Below, piece after piece: positions 18,001-25,103 of a DNA stretch of 64,000 bases; position 1 is the first letter of the stretch, and each line of letters begins with the position of its first letter. The notes below the pieces were generated by a model, which was given only the letters and a program-made list of their open reading frames with translations, had not been told where the DNA came from and searched no databases. The translations under genes and the position numbers were made by a program. This stretch comes from SPJN01 sp965229935 (lineage in GTDB: Bacteria > Pseudomonadota > Alphaproteobacteria > SPJN01). The DNA lies in the NCBI GenBank assembly GCA_965229935.1, contig CBDDKB010000002.1, positions 930,001 to 994,000 on the forward strand, read 5' to 3'.

Positions 18001-18717
18001 GCGAATGTTTGAAAAGTTTGTTCCGGTGCCGCTGCCATATTTGAACAGGCGCGCTTCACGGGTCCACAGGTCCATGATGCCACCATCATTGACCAGATCA
18101 TCATCGACAGACTGGATGAAGCAGGCATGGGGCTGCGGATGCTCATAGGCTGTTTTTGATTGCGTCAGCTCGCCCGTTTGGAAATCAACATAGAAATGTC
18201 CCTGTGCCGGGCCATCGATACCGTATGCCCAGTGCAGGCCAGTGTTGAACCATTGCGGACTGTTGGGCGCGCCCATCTGCATGGCCAGCATGAAACACAT
18301 TTCATCATAATAGGCATGGGCGTCGTCGGCGCTATCGAAATAGCCGCCTTTCCAACCCCAATAGGTCCATGTGCCGGCCAAACGGTGAAAGACCTGCTTG
18401 GCACTTGTTTCGCCGCCTTCATGGCCTGCCTCAGGCAAATTAGACAGGGCGTCGCTGTCTGCTTCGTGCCGCCACAGAAATTCAGGTACGTCATCTTCGG
18501 GGACGGGCTTGGTGACTTTGGGCACACCGCGCTGACGCAGATATTTCTGGGCCAGAATATCGCCTGCAACCGACGACCAATGGGCGGGCACCTCAATACC
18601 ATTCGCGCCAAAAATCAGTGACCCGTCGGGATTGCGGATTTCTGAGTTGATCGTCTGGAAGGGAATGCCTTCAAACGGGTCTTTGCCTGCTTCGGTAAAA
18701 TGACGTGTGATCTGCAT
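15028..18717 (-). CDS. nrdJ: Adenosylcobalamin-dependent (class II) ribonucleotide reductase
   Basis: This 1229-residue enzyme reduces ribonucleotides to deoxyribonucleotides using a radical made from coenzyme B12, so it works with or without oxygen. The catalytic NPCSEYMFLDDTACNLASLN block carries the radical-adjacent Cys and Glu. The C-terminal TSCPD-type domain (YLRTGEYDDGHIGELFID) and the terminal Cys-rich tail CPECGNFTLV...CMKCDTCGSTTGCS, which contains the thioredoxin-reduced cysteines, match the large alphaproteobacterial form. No cobalamin riboswitch is evident upstream. Candidate NrdR boxes lie about 120-180 bases upstream of the start, which would fit deoxynucleotide-responsive control. 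Confidence 0.96.
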   Translation of the reverse strand: MQITRHFTEAGKDPFEGIPFQTINSEIRNPDGSLIFGANGIEVPAHWSSVAGDILAQKYLRQRGVPKVTKPVPEDDVPEFLWRHEADSDALSNLPEAGHEGGETSAKQVFHRLAGTWTYWGWKGGYFDSADDAHAYYDEMCFMLAMQMGAPNSPQWFNTGLHWAYGIDGPAQGHFYVDFQTGELTQSKTAYEHPQPHACFIQSVDDDLVNDGGIMDLWTREARLFKYGSGTGTNFSNIRGAGEKLAGGGSSSGLMSFLKIGDKAAGAIKSGGTTRRAAKMVVVDIDHPEIEDFIAWKASEENKVAALVTGSKVMEARLNAIMRACVNCSSPKKEQCFDPAENPALKRAIRDARKQFVPDQAINRVIQYAEQGYESIALAIFDTDWDSEAYATVSGQNANNSVRLTNQFLHAVENDSDFDLINRTDGSVAKTINARALWDSVSEAAWVSADPGLQFHDTINDWHTCPNGGAIRASNPCSEYMFLDDTACNLASLNLIKFKSVDGTIDIASLGHATRLWTIALEISVLMAQFPSEEIARKSYQYRTLGLGYANIGGLLMSLGIPYDSDEGRALCGSITAYMTGISYRTSAEMAALLGAFPEYDNNRGAMMRVIGNHKLAAFGATDGYDSLSQTVIALDADQSPDKDLTAAARAAWEEAYEMGMKDGFRNAQVSVIAPTGTIGLIMDCDTTGIEPDFALVKFKKLAGGGFFKIINRTVAEALGRLGYTNDQVAAIADYAVGRSTLKGAPGINHKTLSALGFEEEQLNTIEAALEDAYDISFVFNRWTLGDEFCRDVLKLSDEQLADVTFDILGHLGFSADEIAAANDYVCGAMTVEGAPHLREEHLPIFDCANICGRRGTRFLSAGAHLGMMAAAQPFISGAISKTVNLPNSATVSDIDRTYRTAWRMGLKAIALYRDGSKLSQPLAAQWLSNALEDDDAAEDVKDAVAKQQPAPQATTQVTERIVEKIVEADATRARLPHRRKGYTQKATVGGHKVYLRTGEYDDGHIGELFIDMHKEGAAFRSLMNNFAIAVSIALQYGVPLEEFVDAFTFTRFEPAGPVTGNDSIKSATSVLDYIFRELAVSYLDRQDLAHVKPDYGFDELGGGVEEGDSETNEEQVRNVISKITSTGYLRSHLPENLVVLRPNDDGKMDTVSRNNASGESAVVAASTPIEAMTATEMAIEHAQATHRVEQARIRGYEGDNCPECGNFTLVRNGNCMKCDTCGSTTGCS

Positions 18718-19170
18718 TGATCTACCCCCGAAATAACTGTCGAAACGACCGGGGGTGGGGAATGCTGTGAGGTCCGGTCAAACCCGCTTTCACCCAACTA
18801 TCCGGTCGGTTTGGCCGTGCTGCCGATTTGGCCCCTGTTGGGCATATATGGTCGGTCAGACGGCGCCTATACCCATATCTTGCGTTTTAGGGTGCATAGG
18901 GGTCAAGCAGTGGAGGGGGCAAGCGGGCGGTTTTCCACATGATTCAGACGGTGAAATAAGCCCCGCTGGGCGAATCGCGGGCCTGCTGGTTTTGCAAGGT
19001 GATTCAGCCTGCAAGAATCGGCGGTTTTTGTGGGATCGGAGGCACGCAGTCGCTTAACTGATTCGCGGCAAACTGTCCGCCGCAAAGGCCCGATGAAGGG
19101 TTGAGCCATAGCCCCGCAAATGACAATATGCAGCCGATTCAACTCTCCAGTTTTTGGCAGGAGCCTCAGC
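18718..19170. promoter_or_regulatory. Divergent regulatory region nrdJ / NDUFA12 gene
   Basis: These 453 bases separate two divergent genes and contain no believable coding sequence. They hold two weak NrdR-box-like palindromes 31 bp apart (around 18839-18885), one relaxed DnaA-box match TTTTCCACA (18931-18939), and six GANTC sites at 18941, 18972, 19001, 19015, 19060 and 19136. GANTC is the target of the alphaproteobacterial cell-cycle methylase CcrM. No -35/-10 pair was assigned with confidence. Confidence 0.55.
18839..18885 (-). promoter_or_regulatory. Candidate NrdR box pair upstream of nrdJ
   Basis: Two AT-centred palindromes, centred at 18846/18847 and 18877/18878, lie exactly 31 bp apart, the three-helical-turn spacing known for NrdR boxes. 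Against the consensus acaCwAtATaTwGtgt they match at about 8 and 10 of 16 positions. Spacing and position support the call; sequence matches are modest. Confidence 0.35.
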
Positions 19171-19554
19171 ATGTCGCTGTTAAAGCAGATATTTACCTGG
19201 TGGAATGGCCAGACCATTGGCACACGCCTTTACACATGGCGCAAGGGCCAGCTTGTCGGTCAGGACGGACAGGGCAACAGCTACTATCAAACTGCTGACG
19301 GGAAGCGCCGCTGGGTGATCTATAATGGCGAGGCTGAGGCATCGCGCATTCCTTCAGAATGGCATGGCTGGATGCATCACACTGTTAATGTGGCCCCAAC
19401 CGAACAGCCGCTTGACGTCAAGCCGTGGGAAAAGCCTCATCAGCCGAACCTAACCGGGACGCCGGGTGCCTATGCGCCCAAGGGCAGCCTGTTGGCGGGT
19501 GGTGAACGTGCCAAAGCGACAGGCGATTATGAGGCTTGGTCACCTGAAGGCTAA
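19171..19554 (+). CDS. NADH:ubiquinone oxidoreductase B17.2 (NDUFA12)-like subunit
   Basis: This is a 127-residue homologue of the supernumerary complex I subunit NDUFA12, found in alphaproteobacteria and mitochondria, which sits on the peripheral arm of the respiratory complex. Typical features are WNGQTIGTRLYTWRKGQLVGQDG, KRRWVIYNG, and PSEWHGWMHHTVN followed by a Pro-rich tail with HQPNLTGTPGAYAP. The start at 19171 has CAGGAG eight bases upstream. It is followed after 157 bases by mlaD. Confidence 0.93.
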   Translation: MSLLKQIFTWWNGQTIGTRLYTWRKGQLVGQDGQGNSYYQTADGKRRWVIYNGEAEASRIPSEWHGWMHHTVNVAPTEQPLDVKPWEKPHQPNLTGTPGAYAPKGSLLAGGERAKATGDYEAWSPEG

Positions 19555-19711
19555 GTGGGCTCACGCTCCTGTTCTCTGGCCTGTTCTCCGCAACGCACAG
19601 CTATAAAATTGCTGACAAGCGACGCCCGTCACCTTGTCACCACAATTCTGGTGCGCTATGGGGGACGGTAATGCATATTTGTACTTGTTCGCGAAAAAGG
19701 TTCTGCCTGTC

Positions 19712-20206
19712 ATGAAAGATAATTTGGTTGAAACACTGATCGGTGCGGCCGTCCTGCTGGTCGCCGGGCTGTTTTTCATGTTTGCCTATAACACTGCCAA
19801 TGTTTCAACCGGGGGCGATACAATCAATCTGACCGCTCGGTTCCAGAACGCTACCGGGGTCTCATCAGGGACAGACGTGCGCATGGCGGGGATTAAGGTT
19901 GGTACAGTTGTGTCAACGGAATTGGACAGTGCGACCTATCAGGCAGTTGTAAATTTTTCTATCGATAAAGCCATCGAGGTCCCCGAAGACAGCTCGCTTT
20001 CAATTGCGAGCGAAGGGTTGCTTGGCGGGTCATACCTGTCGTTGGAGCCGGGCGGGTCATTCGATCTTTTGGCCGATGGGGACGAGGTTGAATATACCCA
20101 AGGCTATGTCGATTTGATGGGCCTGATCGGGCAGGCGGTCTTCTCCTTCACCAGCGATGATGGTGATGATGCCAATGGTGACGCCAGTGGCTCTGACGCG
20201 CCTTAA
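19712..20206 (+). CDS. mlaD: MlaD-type MCE domain lipid-transport protein
   Basis: This is the substrate-binding subunit of the Mla phospholipid transport system: a single N-terminal membrane anchor (VETLIGAAVLLVAGLFFMFAY) followed by one MCE domain in the periplasm. The MCE core LTARFQNATGVSSGTDVRMAGIKVGTV and LGGSYLSLEPG is clear. The start was placed at 19712 because MlaD proteins begin just before VETLIGA; the ribosome site (AAAAGG) is 12 bases away, rather far. The acidic tail (SDDGDDANGDASGSD) overlaps the start of the DUF2155 gene in another frame. Confidence 0.9.
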   Translation: MKDNLVETLIGAAVLLVAGLFFMFAYNTANVSTGGDTINLTARFQNATGVSSGTDVRMAGIKVGTVVSTELDSATYQAVVNFSIDKAIEVPEDSSLSIASEGLLGGSYLSLEPGGSFDLLADGDEVEYTQGYVDLMGLIGQAVFSFTSDDGDDANGDASGSDAP

Positions 20207-20819
20207 TCTCGCTCTGCTTTTGGCGTTATCGGCGCTTTTGGCTATCAGTTCTGGGCCCGCATTGGCGCAGACCGATGATGCCGATTTCTTTGATTCATTA
20301 GACGAATTTATTCCCGCGGAAGAACAGGTGGAGGATGAGGCTACGCCTGATGCTGGTGGTGATGAGCCCGCGCCAGATGAAACGCAGCCAGATGACCCTT
20401 TCGGGGGGGAGTTGAATGACCTTCTATCCGGCGATGCTGATCAGGTAAGTGTGCCTGCGGGCCTGACGGTCGTGTTGCGCGGCCTTGATAAGGTCACCGG
20501 GCGGACTACAGAATTTGATGTGCCGGTTGAAGAACCGGTCACCTTTGGTGCCCTGACCATTACGGCACGTTATTGCGAGAAAGCACCACCAGAAGAAACG
20601 CCGGAAGTATCGGCCTTTCTGCAGATCGATGCCCGCAACAATCAGGGGGAGGTTGCGCGCGCCTTTTCAGGCTGGATGTTCGCATCAAGCCCCGCGCTGT
20701 CTGCGCTTGAACACCCGGTTTATGATGTTTGGGTGATGGACTGTAAGATCGTTGCGCCATCCAAGGATGACGGTGCGGCTGAGAATAAGGCGGACGCCGC
20801 AAGCGCAGGTTCCAACTGA
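20175..20819 (+). CDS. DUF2155 domain exported protein
   Basis: This is a 214-residue protein with a signal peptide (LNLALLLALSALLAISS... cleaving near ALA-QT), a long acidic Pro/Asp/Glu linker, and a C-terminal DUF2155 domain (ATRYCEK-like block TITARYCEKAPPEETP, then AFSGWMFASSPALSALEHPVYDVWVMDC). Its function is unknown; in alphaproteobacteria the gene is usually found beside mlaD, aat and accBC. The start is uncertain: ATG 20175 is used, but earlier in-frame ATGs at 20157, 20160 and 20169 also overlap mlaD. Its last 100 bases overlap the 3' end of aat on the other strand. Confidence 0.8.
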   Translation: MVTPVALTRLNLALLLALSALLAISSGPALAQTDDADFFDSLDEFIPAEEQVEDEATPDAGGDEPAPDETQPDDPFGGELNDLLSGDADQVSVPAGLTVVLRGLDKVTGRTTEFDVPVEEPVTFGALTITARYCEKAPPEETPEVSAFLQIDARNNQGEVARAFSGWMFASSPALSALEHPVYDVWVMDCKIVAPSKDDGAAENKADAASAGSN

Positions 20820-21391
20820 ACAAGATAATCTGCCTGCGGTAATTCAATCGCGCCGAACTGCCCCAAATGATCAGTGAAAAACTGCGTGTCGAGCAATTTA
20901 TAGCCGCCGATTTTCAGCCGACCGATCAAGTGCATCAGGGCAACTTTGCTCGCGTCCGTTTGGGTTGAAAACATGCTTTCGCCAAAGAACGCACCGCCGA
21001 TTGAAACGCCGTAAAGCCCGCCAACAAGCGCGCCTTCCGGAGTCCACACCTCAACCGAATGGGCGTGATTGATGGCGTGCAATGCGCAATAGCCGTCGAT
21101 GATTTCCTGATTGATCCATGTGCTGGGGCGGATCGGTCTTTTGGCAGCACAGGCGGTCATCACAGTGTCAAAACACTGATCACTGGTGACGTGGAACTTG
21201 TCCTGCCTGATCGTGCGCGCCAATCGTTTCGGGCAATGAATATGTTCAAGCGGCAGGATACCGCGCCGCTTTGGTTCGACCCAAAAAACATCAGGGTCGT
21301 CCGCCGCTTCGGCCATGGGAAACACGCCCATGCGATAGGCTTTTAGCAAAAGGTCGGGCGTTAATATTGGGCGGTCCTGTCTGTCAGACAT
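20720..21391 (-). CDS. aat: Leucyl/phenylalanyl-tRNA--protein transferase
   Basis: Aat adds Leu or Phe to proteins with N-terminal Arg or Lys and so marks them for ClpS/ClpAP degradation (N-end rule). The 223-residue protein has LLLKAYRMGVFPMAEA, FWVEPKRRGILPLE, SVEVWTPEGALVGGLYGVSIGGAFFGESMFS and the late GGYKLLDTQFFTDHLGQFGA, all family hallmarks. About 25 residues after the family core overlap the DUF2155 gene in antisense. It is the last gene of the aroQ-accB-accC-aat run. Confidence 0.94.
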   Translation of the reverse strand: MSDRQDRPILTPDLLLKAYRMGVFPMAEAADDPDVFWVEPKRRGILPLEHIHCPKRLARTIRQDKFHVTSDQCFDTVMTACAAKRPIRPSTWINQEIIDGYCALHAINHAHSVEVWTPEGALVGGLYGVSIGGAFFGESMFSTQTDASKVALMHLIGRLKIGGYKLLDTQFFTDHLGQFGAIELPQADYLVQLEPALAASALFSAAPSSLDGATILQSITQTS

Positions 21392-21405
21392 GGTGCCGCC
21401 AAGTG

Positions 21406-22746
21406 CTATTTCAGGCCCAAGTGCCGTTCAAGCCAGTGGATATTATAGTCCCCGGTTTGAATGGCGGGCTGGTTCAGCAAATCCATATGCAATGGGATGG
21501 TTGTGCTGATGCCATCAACGACAAATTCGTCTAAAGCCCGACGCAAACGCATCAAGCATTCTTCACGGGTTTTGCCATGAACAATCAGCTTGGCGATCAT
21601 GCTGTCATAATAGGGCGGAATGGCATAGCCGGTATAGCAGGCTGAATCGACACGAATGCCAAGCCCACCAGGCGTATGGTAAAGGCCGATCTTGCCCGGG
21701 CTCGGCACAAATGTTTCGGGGTGCTCGGCATTGATACGGCATTCAATGGCGTGACCTTCAAAAGTCACATCATCTTGCGTGAATGACAGGGTTTCGCCGT
21801 TTGCCACCCGGATCTGTTCCTGCACAAGGTCAAGACCAGTGATCGCCTCGGTAACAGGGTGTTCAACCTGCAGGCGGGTGTTCATCTCAATGAAATAGAA
21901 CTCGCCTTTTTCATACAAAAATTCGATCGTCCCGGCACCAAGATAGCCCAGCTCCTTCACGGCACTGGCAACGCGCGCGCCAATGTCAGACCGTTCAGCC
22001 GCCGTTAGCGCGGGCGAGGGGGCCTCTTCCAAGACCTTTTGGTGGCGGCGTTGTAGGGAACAGTCGCGTTCACCCAAATGAACCACATTGCCATGACTGT
22101 CAGCCATGACCTGAATTTCAATATGGCGCGGCTCGCCCAAATATTTTTCGACATAGACCGCATCATCGCCAAAGGCGGCGCGTGCCTCAGACTTTGCTGT
22201 GCTGATCGCCTCGCCCAGTTCTGCGGCTGTGGCAGCAACCTTCATGCCGCGTCCGCCACCACCGGCGGCAGCCTTGATCAAAACCGGATAGCCCATATCT
22301 GCCGCAAGACCGGAAATCTCGTTTTCGTCGGTCACTGCCCCTTCGGACCCCGGCACAACCGGCACGCCCAAACGGCGCATGGCTTGTTTAGCGGCGATCT
22401 TGTCGCCCATCATGCGGATATGATCCGCAGTCGGACCAATAAAAGTAATGCCATGTTCGGTCACGATTTCAGCAAACCGAGCGTTTTCTGACAAAAAGCC
22501 ATAGCCGGGATGGATCGCCTCTGCCCCGGTGATTTCAGCCGCGGTCAGGATCGCAGGCACATTAAGATAGGAATCTGCTGCTGCTGGCGGGCCAAGGCAG
22601 ACGCTTTCGTCAGCAAGGCGCACATGCATGGCGTCAGCATCAGCGGTGGAGTGAACGGCAACGGTGCCTATGCCCATTTCCTTACACGCCCGAATGACGC
22701 GCAGGGCGATTTCTCCACGATTGGCGATCAGAATTTTTTTGAACAT
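21406..22746 (-). CDS. accC: Acetyl-CoA carboxylase, biotin carboxylase subunit
   Basis: AccC carboxylates the biotin on AccB with ATP and bicarbonate, the first half-reaction of fatty acid synthesis. The 446-residue protein begins MFKKILIANRGEIALRV and contains the glycine-rich ATP loop AAAGGGGRGMKVA, VEKYLGEPRHIEIQV, and the active-site segment EMNTRLQVEHPVTE. The ATG at 22746 is preferred over an in-frame GTG at 22758 because it gives the family N-terminus. It lies 15 bases behind accB. Confidence 0.97.
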   Translation of the reverse strand: MFKKILIANRGEIALRVIRACKEMGIGTVAVHSTADADAMHVRLADESVCLGPPAAADSYLNVPAILTAAEITGAEAIHPGYGFLSENARFAEIVTEHGITFIGPTADHIRMMGDKIAAKQAMRRLGVPVVPGSEGAVTDENEISGLAADMGYPVLIKAAAGGGGRGMKVAATAAELGEAISTAKSEARAAFGDDAVYVEKYLGEPRHIEIQVMADSHGNVVHLGERDCSLQRRHQKVLEEAPSPALTAAERSDIGARVASAVKELGYLGAGTIEFLYEKGEFYFIEMNTRLQVEHPVTEAITGLDLVQEQIRVANGETLSFTQDDVTFEGHAIECRINAEHPETFVPSPGKIGLYHTPGGLGIRVDSACYTGYAIPPYYDSMIAKLIVHGKTREECLMRLRRALDEFVVDGISTTIPLHMDLLNQPAIQTGDYNIHWLERHLGLK

Positions 22747-22761
22747 GTGACCTGCCACTCT

Positions 22762-23277
22762 TTATTCGGCAATAACGACAAGCGTTTCACCAAATTCGAC
22801 CGGCTGGGAATCGTCGACCAAGATGGCAACAACTTTACCGGCGCAAGGGGCGGGGATCGGGTTCATGGTCTTCATCGCCTCGACAATCAAAAGCGTTTGC
22901 CCTTCTTTAACCTGATCACCGACAGATATGAAAGCATCTGCGCCCGGTTCCGGCTGCAGATAGGCTGTGCCAACCATCGGTGCAGTAACCTTTGTCCCGG
23001 CAGGCGCATCATCGCCACTATCACCTGCATCAGCAGCAGGGGCAGCAGCCGGAGCTGCTGCTGCGGGTGCAGCGGCAACTGGCGCAGCAGCAACCGGGGA
23101 CGCTGCAACAGCACCGCCGCCAACCATTGTCACATCGGGGGTATCTTTTGCGATGCGCAGCGTGATGTCATCCTGTTCGATATAGATTTCGGTCAGGTCG
23201 TTCTTGGCCAAAATATCTGCCAGCCGCCGCACATAGGCAGCGTCGATCATGGGTGATTTCGTGCCGGAATCTGACAT
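22762..23277 (-). CDS. accB: Acetyl-CoA carboxylase biotin carboxyl carrier protein
   Basis: This 171-residue protein has an N-terminal helical segment (AYVRRLADILAKNDLTEIYIE), a flexible Ala/Pro-rich linker at about residues 58-85, and a C-terminal biotinyl domain. The biotinylated Lys is Lys136 in VEAMKTMNPIPAP. The usual Met after that Lys is replaced by Thr, a variant I recall in other alphaproteobacteria. It lies directly upstream of accC and 155 bases after aroQ; no terminator is seen in that gap. Confidence 0.97.
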   Translation of the reverse strand: MSDSGTKSPMIDAAYVRRLADILAKNDLTEIYIEQDDITLRIAKDTPDVTMVGGGAVAASPVAAAPVAAAPAAAAPAAAPAADAGDSGDDAPAGTKVTAPMVGTAYLQPEPGADAFISVGDQVKEGQTLLIVEAMKTMNPIPAPCAGKVVAILVDDSQPVEFGETLVVIAE

Positions 23278-23432
23278 TGATTATTTCCCTAAATGGTTGA
23301 TTTTGTGCCTGCGAGGCGACTCGAAAAATATTGTGGTTATCCTGCCCCGTTCGGCCCCAATGGGCAAGACTTGGCCTTTGCTTAATCGATTATTTTCTTG
23401 GGCCTAATCCATTATTTTTATGCACAAATCCG

Positions 23433-23873
23433 CTATTTAGATAGGATTTCTGCCATTCCATCCATTGCCAATTCATAGCCCTGAGCGCCCAGCCCACAGA
23501 TCACACCGCGGGCAAGGGGCGAGACATAGGATTTGTGGCGGAAACTTTCACGGGCATAAATATTGCTTAGATGAACTTCGATGATCGGCTTATCAACGGC
23601 GCTGAGCGCATCAAATATCGCGATAGAGGTATGGGTGAAGGCCCCCAGATTGACGATCAGCCCGGCGGCCTTTTCCCGTGCCTCATGGCACAGGTCCACC
23701 AATTCACCTTCATGATTGGATTGGTGAAAGCTGATCTTCAACCCATGTGCTGACGCGCGATCACCAACCATGCGTTCAATGTCCGCAAGGGTGGTGGTGC
23801 CATAAATTTCCGGCTCCCGCTGGCCCAGCAGGTTCAGGTTGGGGCCGTTCAGAACGTAGATGCGCTTGCTCAT
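23433..23873 (-). CDS. aroQ: 3-dehydroquinate dehydratase, type II
   Basis: AroQ removes water from 3-dehydroquinate, the third step of the shikimate pathway. The 146-residue length is normal for the dodecameric type II enzyme. The active-site features are LNGPNLNLLGQREPEIYG (Asn and catalytic Tyr), SNHEGELVDLCHEA, NLGAFTHTS, and EVHLSNIYARESFRHKSY with the catalytic His. It precedes accB-accC-aat, an arrangement common in alphaproteobacteria. Confidence 0.96.
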   Translation of the reverse strand: MSKRIYVLNGPNLNLLGQREPEIYGTTTLADIERMVGDRASAHGLKISFHQSNHEGELVDLCHEAREKAAGLIVNLGAFTHTSIAIFDALSAVDKPIIEVHLSNIYARESFRHKSYVSPLARGVICGLGAQGYELAMDGMAEILSK

Positions 23874-24028
23874 AACTTAGGTCCTCTCTGTCGTCTTCCT
23901 ATCCTTTAGCGTCATGGGGGGCAAGTTTTTAATCCGCCGAAATGCGCGATGCGCGGTTGCGAATAGCGCCGCGCCAGCGCATTATACGCGTCTATTCTAT
24001 CTGCGTTTGGTTGGGAGCTGTAACCCCT

Positions 24029-25018
24029 ATGACCGTCACCATTAATGGCGAAGTGCACGAGCTTGGCCCCGTCAATTCCGTTGCAGGCCTGCTGGCCCAT
24101 CTTGAAATTTCAGAAGGCAAAATTGCGGTAGAGCGTAATTTGGAGATTGTGCCCCGGTCGGCCTATGCCTCCACGCCCGTTCTTGACGGGGATAAGTTTG
24201 AGATTGTGCACTTTATCGGTGGCGGTGAGGGGCCTGCTGCAAGCAATGAGGATGATTATTTCGAAGTTGCTGGGCGGCGCTTTAACTCACGCCTATTGGT
24301 CGGCACAGGTAAATATAAAGATTTTGAAGAAACAGCCATCGCGATTGAGGCATCGGGTGCAGAAATCGTCACTGTTGCCGTGCGTCGTGTGAATGTCACC
24401 GACCCCAAGGCACCCATGTTGGTCGATTATGTTGACCCCAATAAATACACCTATCTGCCCAACACGGCAGGCTGTTATACGGCGGACGAAGCTGTGCGGA
24501 CGTTGCGCCTGGCGCGTGAGGCTGGCGGTTGGGACTTGGTGAAGCTGGAAGTGCTGGGCAATCACCAAACGCTTTATCCCAATATGGAAGAGACGTTGGT
24601 TGCCGCTGAAACCCTGTTGAAAGAGGATTTCAAGGTCATGGTCTATTGCAGCGATGACCCGATCATGGCCCAAAAGCTTGAGGATATGGGCTGTCACGCC
24701 ATCATGCCTTTGGCGGCCCCCATCGGGTCTGGTCTTGGTGTGCAAAACCCGGTCACTATTCGCCTGATTAAGGAAGCGGCGAAAGTGCCTGTGTTGGTTG
24801 ATGCGGGTGTTGGCACGGCGTCAGACGCTGCAGTTGCCATGGAACTTGGCTGTGATGGGGTGTTGATGAACACTGCAATTGCGGAGGCGAAAGACCCCAT
24901 CCTGATGGCTAGTGCAATGAAACATGCAGTGATCGCGGGGCGCGAGGCCTATCTTGCAGGCCGGATGCCGCGAAAAATGTATGCTGATCCATCATCACCG
25001 CTGGCTGGATTAATCTAG
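24029..25018 (+). CDS. thiSG: Fused sulfur carrier ThiS - thiazole synthase ThiG
   Basis: This is a 329-residue fusion. Residues 1-66 are a ThiS beta-grasp domain (MTVTINGEVHEL... ending FIGGG). After a short linker (EGPAASNEDD), residues about 76-329 are ThiG, a TIM-barrel enzyme that builds the thiamin thiazole ring from deoxyxylulose phosphate, dehydroglycine and ThiS-thiocarboxylate. ThiG blocks include LLVGTGKYKDF, VTVAVRRVN, DLVKLEVLGN (Schiff-base Lys), PLAAPIGSGLGVQNP and VLVDAGVGTASDAA. Free ThiS needs a C-terminal Gly-Gly; here it is internal. The start at 24029 gives the ThiS N-terminus; GGGAG lies 12 bases upstream. No TPP riboswitch is seen. Confidence 0.93.
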   Translation: MTVTINGEVHELGPVNSVAGLLAHLEISEGKIAVERNLEIVPRSAYASTPVLDGDKFEIVHFIGGGEGPAASNEDDYFEVAGRRFNSRLLVGTGKYKDFEETAIAIEASGAEIVTVAVRRVNVTDPKAPMLVDYVDPNKYTYLPNTAGCYTADEAVRTLRLAREAGGWDLVKLEVLGNHQTLYPNMEETLVAAETLLKEDFKVMVYCSDDPIMAQKLEDMGCHAIMPLAAPIGSGLGVQNPVTIRLIKEAAKVPVLVDAGVGTASDAAVAMELGCDGVLMNTAIAEAKDPILMASAMKHAVIAGREAYLAGRMPRKMYADPSSPLAGLI

Positions 25019-25103
25019 GATTAGGTGACTTAGAAAAAACGTTTAGTGGCTTTGATTGGCATGATTTAGGCCGTGCTGATCAAATTGGACGCAAGGTGGG
25101 CAT

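Noticed and set aside
18718..18900. Cobalamin riboswitch before nrdJ
   Set aside because: No B12-box-like conserved block was recognised; the region instead has the NrdR-like pair.
18931..19140. Replication origin at the GANTC cluster
   Set aside because: Only one DnaA-like box, no AT-rich unwinding region and no typical origin neighbours (dnaA, hemE, parAB).
22510..23256. 248-codon open frame opposite accC/accB
   Set aside because: Shadow of accC/accB; Cys/Ser-rich low-complexity stretch mirrors the Ala-rich linker of AccB.
23874..24028. TPP riboswitch before thiSG
   Set aside because: The gap is only 155 bases and shows no CTGAGA or other conserved THI-box blocks.
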